From: Azohydromonas lata NBRC 102462
Lineage (GTDB): Bacteria > Pseudomonadota > Gammaproteobacteria > Burkholderiales > Burkholderiaceae_C
Direction of reading: 5' to 3'
Length of the DNA: 64,000 bases
Assembly: GCF_001571085.1 (NCBI RefSeq)
Contig: NZ_BCTC01000018.1
Coordinates: 1-64,000, forward strand
Shown here: positions 43,477 through 52,472 of the stretch, piece after piece
Numbering within the stretch: the first letter of the stretch is position 1
How the letters are laid out: each line of letters begins with the position of its first letter
Notes under the pieces: generated by a model
Seen by the model: only the letters and a program-made list of their open reading frames with translations
Told to the model about the DNA's origin: nothing
The model's database searches: none
Made by a program: the position numbers and the translations under genes

Positions 43477-44670
43477 TCAGCGCACCTGCGCCAGCAGCGC
43501 CGCGCCGCTGGTGACGACGCGCTCGCCCGCCTTGAGGCCCTCGCGCACGGCCACCGTGTCCGCGCCCAGCGGCTGCGGGCGCACGCGGCGCGGCTCGAAG
43601 CGCTCGGGGTCCTCGTGCACCCAGACCACCGTTTCACCCGCCGCGTTGCGCGTGACGGCCGAGGCCGGCAGCGCCACGCCCTGCGCCGTGCCGCGAGTGC
43701 GCAGCGTCACCTTCACCGGCTGGCCCACGGCCAGCGGCGCGGCGGCATCCAGCACGCGGAACCGCATGGGCAGCGCCTGGTCGCGCAGCAGCCGGCCCGC
43801 GCCAGCCACCTGCAGTTTCAACAGGCGACCACCGGCCAGCCCTTCGGCTGACAAGACTTTCGACGGCAGCTCCAGGTCGTAGGCCGGCGCTTCGACGGCC
43901 AGCCGCGTGGGATCGACCACTTCGAACAGCAGCGCCTTGGCGTCCACCACCTCGCCCGCGACGATGTCGACGGCGCTGATGACGCCGTCCACGGGCGAGG
44001 CCAGCGGCTGCGGCGCGTCCAGCGCGGCGGCGAGCGCGGCCTGGCGTTTCTTCAGCGCCTGCAGCTCCACGCGGGCGGCCTCGATTTCCTTGGCCGGCAC
44101 GGAGCCTTCGAGCTGCTCCAGCCGCGCGATGCGCCGCTCGGCCAGCGCGGTTTGGGCGCCCAACTCGGCCTGCTGGCCGACGCGGTCGCCGCGCTCCAGC
44201 GAGCTGGCCGTTGGGCGCAGCCAGGCGACGATTTCACCTTTACGCACCTTCTGGCCCAGCACGGGGAACGCCTTGCCGGCGGGAACGACGGTGCCCGGCT
44301 GCGTGGCCTGGATGCGCCCGCCGCTGCCGGGCTCTATGACGACGCGGCCGTTGAGCTCCACGGCGGCCGAGAGCGCGCCCTCGGTAACGGGCACCGTGCG
44401 CACGGCCAGCAGCCGCTGCACGTGCTTGGGCACGAAAAGGCTGCCGTCGGCCAGGCGGGCGGAGGCTTCCAGCGATGCAGCACCGGCCGGGGCGGCGTCG
44501 GCGGCCGGCTTGCCGGTGGGGCCCGCGGCGGAAGTGGCGGTCTTGGGAGCGTCGTGGGAATGGTCCTCGTCGCCGTGGGCGTGGGCGGTGGGAGCAAGGG
44601 CAGTCAGGGACAGCAGTGCAGCGAGCGCCACGCGGTGGACGCCAGCCGCAAGCCGATGCGCCAACCCCAC
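43477..44670 (-). CDS. czcB: Membrane-fusion adaptor of the metal efflux system (CzcB family)
   Basis: Protein of 397 residues from a GTG at 44670, which begins a signal peptide (VALAALLSLTALAPTAHA) and a His-rich stretch (HAHGDEDHSHD). The rest is a periplasmic adaptor: ATQPGTVVPAGKAFPVLGQKV (lipoyl-like), a helical hairpin (RIARLEQLEGSVPAKEIEAARVELQALKKRQ), DGVISAVDIVAGEVVDA, and a C-terminal beta domain. The frame stays open to 45033, where an ATG sits four bases after the stop of the upstream gene. The sequence between 44690 and 45000 is repeat DNA (see the repeat at 44690-44985). The original start may therefore have been at 45033, with the repeat inserted in frame. Confidence 0.85.
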   Translation of the reverse strand: MGLAHRLAAGVHRVALAALLSLTALAPTAHAHGDEDHSHDAPKTATSAAGPTGKPAADAAPAGAASLEASARLADGSLFVPKHVQRLLAVRTVPVTEGALSAAVELNGRVVIEPGSGGRIQATQPGTVVPAGKAFPVLGQKVRKGEIVAWLRPTASSLERGDRVGQQAELGAQTALAERRIARLEQLEGSVPAKEIEAARVELQALKKRQAALAAALDAPQPLASPVDGVISAVDIVAGEVVDAKALLFEVVDPTRLAVEAPAYDLELPSKVLSAEGLAGGRLLKLQVAGAGRLLRDQALPMRFRVLDAAAPLAVGQPVKVTLRTRGTAQGVALPASAVTRNAAGETVVWVHEDPERFEPRRVRPQPLGADTVAVREGLKAGERVVTSGAALLAQVR

Positions 44671-44689
44671 CCTGTCGTCATCCCCGCGC

Positions 44690-44985
44690 AGGCGCACTGC
44701 TGTCCGGGGAAAGTTGATAGCCGCCAGCCGGAGACTGGCCTGCGGCGTCCCCCGAGCCGTCATTCCCGCGAAGGCGGGAATCCAGGCGGCCCTCAAGCCG
44801 GCCGCCAGCTCATGAGCCGGCGTCACAAGGTCCAAACCGCGCTTTTCCTGCGTCGCCCCTTCGCTCCAGCGTGGGGCCGCCTGGATTCCCGCCTTCGCGG
44901 GAATGACGAAGTGGGGAGCGAGACGCTCCTGTTCCCGGGATGCAAGGACCAGCCAACGGCGAACCGTGGGCGCTTGCGGGATGCG
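44690..44985. repeat. Palindromic repeat element inserted in the 5' part of czcB, copy 1
   Basis: Perfect 33-base inverted arms lie at 44759-44791 and 44875-44907, separated by 83 bases. Each arm itself folds as a small hairpin (TTCCCGC-GAAG-GCGGGAA). When translated the arm reads FVIPAKAGIQ, a signature of dispersed repeats in beta- and gamma-proteobacteria. Sequence outside the arms also matches copy 2 at 56620-56900, while the middle differs, so the outer limits are estimated by eye. The element fills most of the gap between the 195-residue gene and the czcB signal peptide. No transposase is seen, so it is of the non-autonomous kind. Confidence 0.75.
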
Positions 44986-45037
44986 ACAGGCCACTCGGCG
45001 AGCGGCCTGGTTTTCGTTCTTGACCACGGTCATTCCC

Positions 45038-45625
45038 TCACCGTCCACCCGCCACGCGCCGCCGCCGCCGCGCCGACATCGCGGCCATCGCCGCTCCCAT
45101 GCCGGCCGCGCCCAGCGCGATCCAGCCCAGCGGCTGCAGCCAGGCCGCGCGCGGCGTGCCCTCGCCCGCAGCGGGCACCGTTGCGGGCGCATCCGCAGGC
45201 CCGTGCGCAGGCGCGGCGGCTGGCGCCACCACCAGCGGCGCGCCCAACAAGTCCATGTCGCTGCCCGCCTGCACGGTGAACGTCATCGGGTGCTGACCAA
45301 CGGCCGGGGCCTGCGGCAGCTTGAGCTCGTAGACGCCGGCCGAGAGCTCGGCCGCCTTGGCGTTGGCGCCCGCGCCCTCCACGTCCACGCTCGCGCCGGC
45401 CACGGGCGCGTTGTCGGCCGCGGCGTCCAGCCACAGCAGCAGCCGGCCGCCGGGCTCCAGCACACCGACCAGCTCGAACAGCTCGGAGTGCGCCATCACG
45501 CGCGGCAGCAGCGGCCGGGCGTTGACCACGGCGGGCGGCCCGTGGTCCTCGCCCCCGTGGGCGAACACCGAGGTGACGACGAAGCCCAACAGCAGGCCCA
45601 GGGAAAACAGGAAAAAGCGGGTCAT
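45038..45625 (-). CDS. Small exported protein of the metal efflux operon
   Basis: Protein of 195 residues. A signal or anchor segment (FFLFSLGLLLGFVVTSVFAHGGEDHG) is followed by a beta-rich domain with ELVGVLEPGGRLLLWLDAAAD and AGVYELKLPQAP. A Pro/Ala linker and a C-terminal membrane helix (LGWIALGAAGMGAAMAAMS) with an Arg-rich tail follow. Histidines behind the signal may bind metal. The ATG overlaps the stop of czcC (ATGA). I know of small proteins like this in czc clusters, but not a confirmed function. Confidence 0.8.
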   Translation of the reverse strand: MTRFFLFSLGLLLGFVVTSVFAHGGEDHGPPAVVNARPLLPRVMAHSELFELVGVLEPGGRLLLWLDAAADNAPVAGASVDVEGAGANAKAAELSAGVYELKLPQAPAVGQHPMTFTVQAGSDMDLLGAPLVVAPAAAPAHGPADAPATVPAAGEGTPRAAWLQPLGWIALGAAGMGAAMAAMSARRRRRVAGGR

Positions 45626-46902
45626 GGCAGCACTCCAAGGGCTTGGCGCAGGCGAGACAAAGCGGCGGCGCGGGCAACTTCGAGCCGGCGCACGTCGCTC
45701 TCGGCGTCGAAGGCCGCGGCGCGGGCGCGCAGCAGCGTGGGCAGATCGCTTTCGCCCAATGAAAAGGATTTTTGGATCAGCGCCAGCGTGTCGGCCGTGA
45801 GCGCGGCGCGGCGCGCGGCCAGCGCGGCCTTGGCTTCAACCGCGTCGCGCTCGCGCCGCGCCGCCTGCTGCTCCAGCGCCCATTGCGTTTGCAACTGCGC
45901 CTCGGTGGCCTGCGCCTCCAGCAGCTCGGCGCGCACCTCGGCGCTGTCGCGCAAGCGCCGCGGCGCGGAGGCCAGCGGCACGCTCAGCCGCACGCCCACC
46001 GCGGTGGCATAGGGCTCGTCGGCGGCGCCGCGCTCGCGCAGCAGCCGCACCGACACCTCCGGCGCCTCGCGCGCGCTGCGCTCCACCAGTTGCAGCCGCG
46101 CCTGCGCCACGCGCACGGCCGCCGCCGCCGCGGCCAGGCGCGGATGCACGGCGTCGGCGTCTGGCGGGGCCGCCACCGCGGGCTCGGCCGTCAGCACGGC
46201 GGGAGCATGGGCGCCGGTGAGCGCGCTCAGCCGGTCGGCGGCCAGGCGCTCCAGCAGCCGCGCGTCGGCCAGCGCGGCTTCGGCGCTTTGCGTTTCCACC
46301 GCGGCGCTGTTGGCATCGGTGCGCGCCAGCTCGCCGGCACGCTGGCGGCGCTCCACGTCGGCCTGCAGCGCGCGGGCGGATGCCAGCCGGCGCTGCTGCA
46401 GCGCGGCGTCTTCGCGCGCGGCGGCGAGCAGCCACCAGGCTTCGCGCAGCTCACCGGCAAGCTGCAGGCGGCGCGCTTGGCCGTCGTCGGCCAGGCTTTG
46501 GAGCTGGGCCTGCGCGACGGAGCGCTGCGCCTCGCGCTGCCCCGGCAGCCACAGCGGCACGCCGATCTCGGCCTCCAGCTCGCGGCGGCCGGCGCGGTGG
46601 TTGAAGCGGTCGTCCAGCGCGCTCAGGCTCACGCGCGGCGCGCCGGGCGCCAGGCCGCGGGCCAGCTCGGCGGCGGCCTGCGCCTGCTCGCCGCGCGCGG
46701 GCAGGGCCTGGCCGGCGGGCGAGCGTGCCCAAGCCAGCGCCAGCGCGTCGCGCAGCGTGGCCGGCGCGGCGGCCGAGGGCGTCCAAGGCGCGGCCGGGGT
46801 TTCGGCGGGCGCCGACACGGGCGCGGCGGACGGCGGGGGCGCGTCGGCGGCCCACGCGGACACGGCGGCCGCGAGCACCACCGGCACGGTGATTCGTCTC
46901 AT
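45622..46902 (-). CDS. czcC: Outer-membrane factor of the metal efflux system (TolC/CzcC family)
   Basis: Protein of 426 residues with a signal peptide and Ala/Pro-rich N-terminus. The mature part has two TolC-like repeats with long helices (ATLRDALALAWARSP, RRLQLAGELREAWWLLAAAREDAALQQRR, EAQATEAQLQTQWALEQQAARRERD) and FSLGESDLPTLLRARAAAFDAESD near the C-terminus, which is typical of CzcC. It forms the outer-membrane channel of the tripartite pump with CzcB and CzcA. The stop overlaps the next gene. Upstream lie the CzcI-like and CopZ-like genes. Confidence 0.9.
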   Translation of the reverse strand: MRRITVPVVLAAAVSAWAADAPPPSAAPVSAPAETPAAPWTPSAAAPATLRDALALAWARSPAGQALPARGEQAQAAAELARGLAPGAPRVSLSALDDRFNHRAGRRELEAEIGVPLWLPGQREAQRSVAQAQLQSLADDGQARRLQLAGELREAWWLLAAAREDAALQQRRLASARALQADVERRQRAGELARTDANSAAVETQSAEAALADARLLERLAADRLSALTGAHAPAVLTAEPAVAAPPDADAVHPRLAAAAAAVRVAQARLQLVERSAREAPEVSVRLLRERGAADEPYATAVGVRLSVPLASAPRRLRDSAEVRAELLEAQATEAQLQTQWALEQQAARRERDAVEAKAALAARRAALTADTLALIQKSFSLGESDLPTLLRARAAAFDAESDVRRLEVARAAALSRLRQALGVLP

Positions 46903-47023
46903 CGAGGCTTCCTCTGCAACGGTGCAACTGCAAGGCGTTGGGGAAGCGGCGCACGGGCGGGCGGCGCTGCACGGCGGCAGCAGCCTCGTCGCGGTCAGGC
47001 TGGGAAAGGAACCTGGCGCCGCT

Positions 47024-47506
47024 TCAGGCGGCCAGGCCTATGGGCGGCCGGTGCAGCCGCTGCGGCGGCACGGAGCTGAAGCGCTGCCCTGGCGCGGGCG
47101 GCAGCCAGCCCGCGGGCGCCAGGGCCGGCAAGCCGGCGTCGAACGCGGCGGACAGCGGGGGCGAGTGCAGGCTCATGCAGGCGGCGGAGCCGCTGCAGGG
47201 ATCGGTCAGGGGGGAGGAAGAAGTGCCGCCGTCATCGGCCGGGCCCGTCGCCGCGGCGTCATGGCCATCGTGACCGTCGTGGTGCTGATGCGCTGCCGCA
47301 CCGGCTTGATGCGCCAGGGCTGCAGGCGCCACGTCATGGCCGGCATGCGCGGCATGGTGCGCCGCACCGTGTCCCTGCGCCTCTGCCTGGGCTGCCTGGA
47401 CGGCCAGCGGCAGGCTCAGGTGCCCCAGGCACGGCATGGCCACGAGCGCCCACGCCGACTGCAGCGGCAGCAGGAGCATCAGGACGATGGCGATGAGGCG
47501 GCGCAC
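47024..47506 (-). CDS. CzcI-like exported His-rich protein
   Basis: Protein of 160 residues from a GTG at 47506, chosen for the clean signal peptide (RRLIAIVLMLLLPLQSAWA). A TTG further upstream at 47545 is also open. The mature part is very rich in His (HGAAHHAAHAGHD, HQHHDGHDGHD) and has two C-terminal cysteines (DPCSGSAACMSLH). Such proteins near czcCBA are called CzcI and are thought to act as metal-binding periplasmic regulators of the pump. The gene lies 121 bases upstream of czcC, on the same strand. Confidence 0.75.
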   Translation of the reverse strand: MRRLIAIVLMLLLPLQSAWALVAMPCLGHLSLPLAVQAAQAEAQGHGAAHHAAHAGHDVAPAALAHQAGAAAHQHHDGHDGHDAAATGPADDGGTSSSPLTDPCSGSAACMSLHSPPLSAAFDAGLPALAPAGWLPPAPGQRFSSVPPQRLHRPPIGLAA

Positions 47507-47613
47507 GGGCAGGACGGCGGATGAAGGACGCAGGGGTGGACGCAAGTTTAGGCGTCCGCGCCGCGCGCGCCGGCTTTACCAGGGTCAAGCCGGGCGCACG
47601 GGGCGGCAGTGCG

Positions 47614-47805
47614 TCACGCGGGGTCGTAGCCGGCGTCGGACAGGGCGCGGGCCAGGGCCTCGCGGTCCTCGGCGTTCTCGACCTGCACCTTCTTGGTGGC
47701 CAGGTCGACGTGCACGCGCGCCTGCGGCGCAGCGGCCTGCAACGCCTGGGTCACGGCGCCCACGCAGTGGCCGCAGCTCATGTCAGGCAGGGTGAACTCG
47801 ATCAT
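47614..47805 (-). CDS. copZ: Heavy-metal-associated domain protein (CopZ-like metallochaperone)
   Basis: Protein of 63 residues, a single HMA domain: FTLPDMSCGHCVGAVTQAL with the MxCxxC metal site (Cys11, Cys14) and a C-terminal NAEDREALARALSDAGY. It has a good GAGGAG ribosome site. Such domains carry Cu+ or Zn2+ to efflux pumps. The gene lies between the MarR regulator and the CzcI-like gene, all on the minus strand, so it is likely part of the efflux block. Metal identity is not known. Confidence 0.9.
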   Translation of the reverse strand: MIEFTLPDMSCGHCVGAVTQALQAAAPQARVHVDLATKKVQVENAEDREALARALSDAGYDPA

Positions 47806-47887
47806 GGCAAGTGCTCCTCAAGGGGTGGATGGGCGCCAGTCTCAGCCTTGCCACGGTGGGAAGGTCAAGCACCGGGGCCGCTTTTTT

Positions 47888-48349
47888 TCAATCGCCCTGC
47901 GCCTCGTCGCGCGAGAGGTTGTCCAGCATGGTCAGCAGGGTACGGCGCGCGGCGGCGGCCTCGGCTTCCGGCACGCCCTGCAGCGCGATGGCGTTGACCT
48001 CCTCGGCCAGCGGCACCAGCACGCCCTTGAGCTGCCGGCCTTCGTCGGTGAGGTGGACGTAGACGTTCTTGCGGTTGTCGGCGCGCTGCTCCAGCCGCAC
48101 GTAGCCCAGCGACTCCATGGCGCGCAGCGCGATGAAGGTGGTGGGCTCGGCCACGCCGGCCTCCATGCTGAGCTCGCGCTTGGTGAGGCCGTCGCGCTCC
48201 CACAGGATGCGCAGGTAGACCCAGTGCCCCATCTGCACGCCGTGGCGCGCCAGCCGCGCGCGCAGCGAGCGGTCGAAGGCGCGCATGGTGTCCTTGAGCA
48301 GGTGCGCCATGCGGTCGTTGGGCACGGCCTCGTGCCAGTGCCGAAGCAT
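47888..48349 (-). CDS. MarR-family transcriptional regulator
   Basis: Protein of 153 residues from the ATG at 48349. A GTG at 48400 is an alternative. The winged helix is seen in VYLRILWERDGLTKRELSMEAGVAEPTTFIALRAMESLGYVRLEQRADNRKNVYVHLTDEGRQLK, followed by the helical dimer part. MarR dimers usually repress nearby genes and are released by small ligands. It is just upstream of the copZ-like gene on the same strand, but near relatives often control aromatic-acid genes, so it may not act on metal efflux. Upstream lies a region without intact genes. Confidence 0.85.
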   Translation of the reverse strand: MLRHWHEAVPNDRMAHLLKDTMRAFDRSLRARLARHGVQMGHWVYLRILWERDGLTKRELSMEAGVAEPTTFIALRAMESLGYVRLEQRADNRKNVYVHLTDEGRQLKGVLVPLAEEVNAIALQGVPEAEAAAARRTLLTMLDNLSRDEAQGD

Positions 48350-48787
48350 GCGGCGGGCGACTTCGTTTTCTCTTTCCTGGGCAGCTTTGGAGACACGCAC
48401 GGCAGCAGGGCGAAGTGGCAGGGTGGGGAATTCTCGCAAACGCCACCGCAGCTCCTGGCCGCAGCGACTGCAGCGGCCGCCGCGCCATTGATGACGCACG
48501 CAACCGCCCTGCGGTGGCAGTGGGATCGTCGAACAGCCGGGCGATGTCCGGGTTGCGCCGCGGCACGTGGCGGCTGGGCGGGCGCAGGGCGACGAAGGCG
48601 TCGACGTCGCCGCGATCCGGCAGCTCGCAGAGGGTGCGCTTGGCCGGCGCGTCTTCCACGCGCACGGTTGAGCGTGCAGTTGCAGCCTGATCTTTTTTCG
48701 GCGGCCGGGCGCGTGGCGTGGTGCAATCCGCCGCCTCCGCGGCGTGCCGCTTGTCGCCGCCCGGCATCGAAGCCCACCGAGCCCTCC
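48350..48787. other. Gap with a possible gene remnant
   Basis: A 438-base gap without an intact gene. On the minus strand at about 48517-48668 the frame reads KRTLCELPDRGDVDAFVALR and then PDIARLFDDP, which looks like real protein rather than shadow. It has no start, soon runs into stops or low-complexity sequence, and does not match a family I can name. It may be the remnant of a gene lost between the MarR and LysR genes. The right end (48670-48787) holds the promoter of the LysR gene. Confidence 0.35.
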
Positions 48788-50161
48788 ATGTCCGATCCCG
48801 CTCGCCGGCACAGCGCCGGCCCGGCGTCTTTGGCCCGCCGCGCGCCCGTCGCCGCCGCCCCTCCCCAGGCCGCAGCACCCGCGGGGCCGGACCCCTTTGA
48901 ATTCCCGCCACTGGCCGAGCGCCTGAAGGCCTTGTTCGCGCTGCGCGCCGTGGCGCGGCATGGCAGCACGGTGCGGGCGGCCGAGGCGATTCACCTGTCG
49001 CAGCCGGCGGTGGCGCGGGCCGTGGCGGAACTGGAGCGGGCGGCGCAGGTGCCGCTGTTCGTCCGCACCGCGCGCGGCATGGTGCCCACGCCCGCGGGCG
49101 AGCGCGTGGCGCGGCGCGCGGACACGGTGTTCGCCCACCTGGCCCGTGGCGCGGCCGAAGCCGAGGCCGCCGCGCCGGACCAGCCGCCGCGGCCCGTGGC
49201 GGCCGAGCGCTTTGCCGCCGCCGTCACGCCGGCCGCGCTGCGCGCGCTGGTGGCCGTGGCCGCGCGCGGCAGCGAGGCGCGCGCGGCGCAGGCGCTGGGC
49301 TTGTCGCAGCCGGCCGTGCATGGGGCGCTGCAGGCGCTGCAGCAGGCACTGGGCTTGCGCCTCTTCTACAAGTCGGCCCAAGGGACGCGGCTCACGCCGC
49401 CGGGCCAGACACTGCTGCGGCGCGCCAAGCTGGCGTTTGCGGAGCTGCGCGCCATCGCGGGCGACGTGGCGGCCTAGCGCGGCGAGGTGCGCGGCCGCGT
49501 GGTGGTCGGGGTGCTGCCGCTGTCGGTGGCGCTGTTCCTGCCGCGCGCGGTGGAGTCGCTGCTGCGCGAGCACCCCAACGTGCAGGTGCAGGTGGTGGAC
49601 GGCACCTATGAAAGCCTGGTGCAGCAGCTCCTGAGCGCCGACGTCGACGTGATTGCCGGCGCGCTGCGCGCCGAGGCGCCGCCGGCCGAGGTGCGGCAAT
49701 TGAAGCTGTTCGAGGACGAGCTGGCCGTGGTGGCGCGGCGCGGCCACCCGGCGCTGGCGCTGCCGTCGCCCTCGCTGCGCGCGCTGCTGGCCTGGGAATG
49801 GGTGGTGCCCCTGCCCGGCACGCCCGCGGCCGCCGCGCTGCGCCTGGCTTTCGAGCGCGAGGGTCTACAGCCGCCGCCAGGCCGCCTGCGCGCCAGCAGC
49901 CCGGCGCTCACCCAGGCGTTCACTTTGCAGACCGGCCACCTGGCGCTGGCGTCGCGGGCGCAGACGCTGGCGGAGGCCGACGGGGCGGCGGCCATCGTCC
50001 CCGTGCCGTTGCCGGGCACCGCGCGCCACATCGGCCTGGCCTTGCGCGGCACGGGCGAGCCGGCGCCGGAGCTGCAGCGGTTTGTCGAGCATTGCGCGGC
50101 GGCAGTGGCGGCGGTGCTGCCGGCCGTAGCCATCGACAAGCCAGCGGCGCCCCGCTTGTAG
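48788..50161 (+). pseudogene. LysR-family regulator with two HTH domains, interrupted by an in-frame amber codon
   Basis: The frame codes for about 457 residues if the TAG at 49475-49477 (codon 230) is read through. The N-terminal part carries two LysR-type HTH domains in tandem, at about 52-108 (RAAEAIHLSQPAVARAVAEL) and about 150-206 (RAAQALGLSQPAVHGALQAL). After the TAG the same frame continues with RGEVRGRVVVGVLPLS and a full LysR effector-binding domain. Nothing else is missing, so a single base change explains the break. A sequencing error is possible. A GTG at 49487 could restart the effector domain alone. Tandem-HTH LysR proteins occur near aromatic-acid genes, but no such operon is next to it. 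Confidence 0.85.
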
Positions 50162-50352
50162 GAGGCCCGCTGGCGGGCCGAACCCGTGGCCCGGTTGCAA
50201 TTCGGCCCGCCGCCGGCCCGCCTGCAAGGCGTGCGGCGCGAAAGGCGGCGGCTTCGTTGTCGCCGGCAGAACAATCCCCGGACAAGCCCAGCCGCGGCGC
50301 TACGCTGCCGGCCCTGGCCGCGCACGCGGCACACGACACAAGGACATCCCTC

Positions 50353-51720
50353 ATGCCCACCACGCCCTGGACCCCCGACGGCTGGCGCGGCCGCCCCGCG
50401 CGCCAGCTCCCCGCCTACCCCGACGCGGCCGCGCTGCAGGAGGCCGAACGCCAGCTCGCCAGCCGCCCGCCGCTCATCTTTGCCGGCGAGATCGCCGCGC
50501 TGCGCCAGCGCCTGGCGGCGGTCGCCCGCGGCGAGGCTTTTTTGCTGCAAGGCGGCGACTGCGCCGAAAGCTTTGACGAGCTCAGCGAAGCGACGGTGCG
50601 CGACACCTTCCGCGTCATCCTGCAGATGGCCGTGGTGCTCACCTACGCGGCCAAGTGCCCGGTGGTGAAGGTGGGGCGCATCGCCGGGCAGTTCGCCAAG
50701 CCGCGCTCCTCCGACACCGAGACCCAGGGCGGCGTGACGCTGCCCTCCTACCGCGGCGACATCGTCAACGCCGGCGCCTTCGACGCCGCGGCGCGCCAAC
50801 CCGACCCGCAGCGGCTGCTGGCGGCCTTCGGCCATTCGGCCACCACGCTCAACCTGCTGCGCGCGCTCTCGCACGGCGGCTTTGCCGACCTGCACCAGGT
50901 GCACCGCTGGACGGCGGATTTCGTGAAGGCCAGCCCGCAGGGCGCGCGCTTCGAGGAACTGGCCGACCGCATCACCGACTCGCTGGCCTTCATGGAGGCC
51001 TGCGGCTTCGCGGCGCAGACGCCGCAGTTGCGCGAGGTGGAGTTCCACATCTCGCACGAGGCGCTGCACCTGCACTACGAGCAGGCCCTGGCCCGCCGCG
51101 GCGAGAACGGCCGCTGGTACGGCGGCTCGGCCCACATGCTGTGGCTGGGCGAGCGCACGCGCGACCCGCAGGGCGCCCACGTGGAATTCCTGCGCGGGCT
51201 GGACAACGCGCTGGGCGTCAAGCTCGGCCCAACGGCCCACCCCGACGACGTGTTGCGGCTGCTGGACGTGCTGGACCCCGACAACGAGCCCGGCCGCATG
51301 GTGCTCATCAGCCGCATGGGCGCGGGCCAGGTGGGCGAAAAGCTGCCGGCGCTGCTGCGCGCGGTGCGCCGCGCCGGGCGGCTGCCGGTGTGGTGCTGCG
51401 ACCCCATGCACGGCAACACCGTCACGGCGTCCAACGGGCTCAAGACGCGGGACTTCAATCGCATCCTGCAGGAGGTGCGCGAGTTCTTCGCCGTGCACGC
51501 GGCGGAAGGCACGCACGCGGGCGGCGTGCACTTCGAGATGACGGGGCAGGACGTCACCGAGTGCCGCGGCGGCGCGCAGGCGCTCACCGACGAGGGGCTG
51601 TCACAGCGCTACCTCACGGCCTGCGACCCGCGCCTAAACGGCTCGCAAAGCCTGGAGCTGGCCTTCCTGATCGCCGAGATGCTGCGCGGGCAGCGCACAG
51701 CGGCGCCGGCCGCCGCCTGA
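50353..51720 (+). CDS. aroG: 3-deoxy-7-phosphoheptulonate synthase, class II
   Basis: Protein of 455 residues. It condenses phosphoenolpyruvate with erythrose-4-phosphate in the first step of the shikimate pathway. Class II signatures are [11 protein letters not shown] with the metal-binding Cys, [49 protein letters not shown] with the metal-binding His, and [18 protein letters not shown]. The start has AGGA nine bases before the ATG. The type is the AroA-II or plant-like class, distinct from E. coli AroF/G/H, so the symbol is used loosely. No other shikimate gene is near. Confidence 0.93.
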   Translation: MPTTPWTPDGWRGRPARQLPAYPDAAALQEAERQLASRPPLIFAGEIAALRQRLAAVARGEAFLLQGGDCAESFDELSEATVRDTFRVILQMAVVLTYAAKCPVVKVGRIAGQFAKPRSSDTETQGGVTLPSYRGDIVNAGAFDAAARQPDPQRLLAAFGHSATTLNLLRALSHGGFADLHQVHRWTADFVKASPQGARFEELADRITDSLAFMEACGFAAQTPQLREVEFHISHEALHLHYEQALARRGENGRWYGGSAHMLWLGERTRDPQGAHVEFLRGLDNALGVKLGPTAHPDDVLRLLDVLDPDNEPGRMVLISRMGAGQVGEKLPALLRAVRRAGRLPVWCCDPMHGNTVTASNGLKTRDFNRILQEVREFFAVHAAEGTHAGGVHFEMTGQDVTECRGGAQALTDEGLSQRYLTACDPRLNGSQSLELAFLIAEMLRGQRTAAPAAA

Positions 51721-51738
51721 GGCCGGGTCCGGCGGCCG

Positions 51739-52197
51739 TCAGTCGTTGAGGCTGGTGGCCGCCACGGCCGCGACGCCGGGGTAGGAGACGGTGCCGCCGA
51801 CGCTGCGGTCGCGCGCGTCGGCGTAGTCGTAGCGCACCTCCAGGCCCACCGTGCCGGCACGCGGGCCGGCCGCGTCCAGCGCCAGCGTGTAGCCGCAACT
51901 CGCGCCGGCGGGCAGCCGCTGCGCGGTGCAGTCGTCGCGCAGCAGCTTGAAATGCGGCGGCAGCACCAGGGGCTGGATGTGGGTGGCAGTGTCCTCGCCC
52001 TCGTTGACCAGCGTGACGGTGATGCGCCCGTCGCCCGCGCTGCGCTCGGCCTGGAACACCTCGGTGCGCAGCGCCAGCGCGCGGCTCCAGCCGCGCGGCG
52101 AGAGGTCCGCGTCCTCGCCCCCCAGCAGCCCCCCGCCGGCCAGCAGGAGCGCCGCCAGACAGGAACCGGCCGCGACATGGATGACGACGTTCTTCAT
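51739..52197 (-). CDS. Secreted beta-rich protein of unknown function
   Basis: Protein of 152 residues with signal peptide (AAGSCLAALLLAGGGLLGGEDA), where a Cys may also be a lipid site, and a good GGAGGG ribosome site. The mature part is like an immunoglobulin-type or choice-of-anchor domain: ITVTLVNEGEDTATHIQPLVLPPHF, CTAQRLPAGASCGYTLAL with a Cys pair, and GLEVRYDYADARDRSVGGTVSY. I do not know a function. It is divergent from the glycosyltransferase gene and shares with it a control region with 13-base inverted repeats. Confidence 0.75.
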   Translation of the reverse strand: MKNVVIHVAAGSCLAALLLAGGGLLGGEDADLSPRGWSRALALRTEVFQAERSAGDGRITVTLVNEGEDTATHIQPLVLPPHFKLLRDDCTAQRLPAGASCGYTLALDAAGPRAGTVGLEVRYDYADARDRSVGGTVSYPGVAAVAATSLND

Positions 52198-52279
52198 GGC
52201 TTCCCTCCGCTGTGGTTCGGCGCAGCCCAGGCCCGCGCCGCCTGGCCCGCTGCCGTCCTGCATCGCAACGGGCTGGAAA

Positions 52280-52357
52280 CCATGGTCCCGGTTCCCCCAC
52301 GGTGCGGCCATAGCCATGTCCGACACGCACCACAGGAGCTTTGTACCGGGACCATGG
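52280..52357. promoter_or_regulatory. 13-base inverted repeat pair in the divergent control region
   Basis: The arms CCATGGTCCCGGT (52280-52292) and ACCGGGACCATGG (52345-52357) match perfectly and are 52 bases apart, in the gap between the secreted-protein gene (minus) and the glycosyltransferase gene (plus). Each arm may be a site for one regulator, or the two may form a long stem. The rest of the 52198-52472 gap shows no gene. Confidence 0.5.
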
Positions 52358-52472
52358 GGAATTGCCCCACTGCGGGGTGCGCCAGGCGCCGGGCCCGCGG
52401 CTTGCCCTGCGCCGCCCAACCCCGGCCCGCCGACGTGGCGGGCGGCCTACATCCGCAGGAGGACAGCCCACC

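Noticed and set aside
44759-44907. FVIPAKAGIQ and WIPAFAGMT read as protein motifs
   Set aside because: They are translations of a DNA repeat that occurs twice in this window. They are not conserved protein features.
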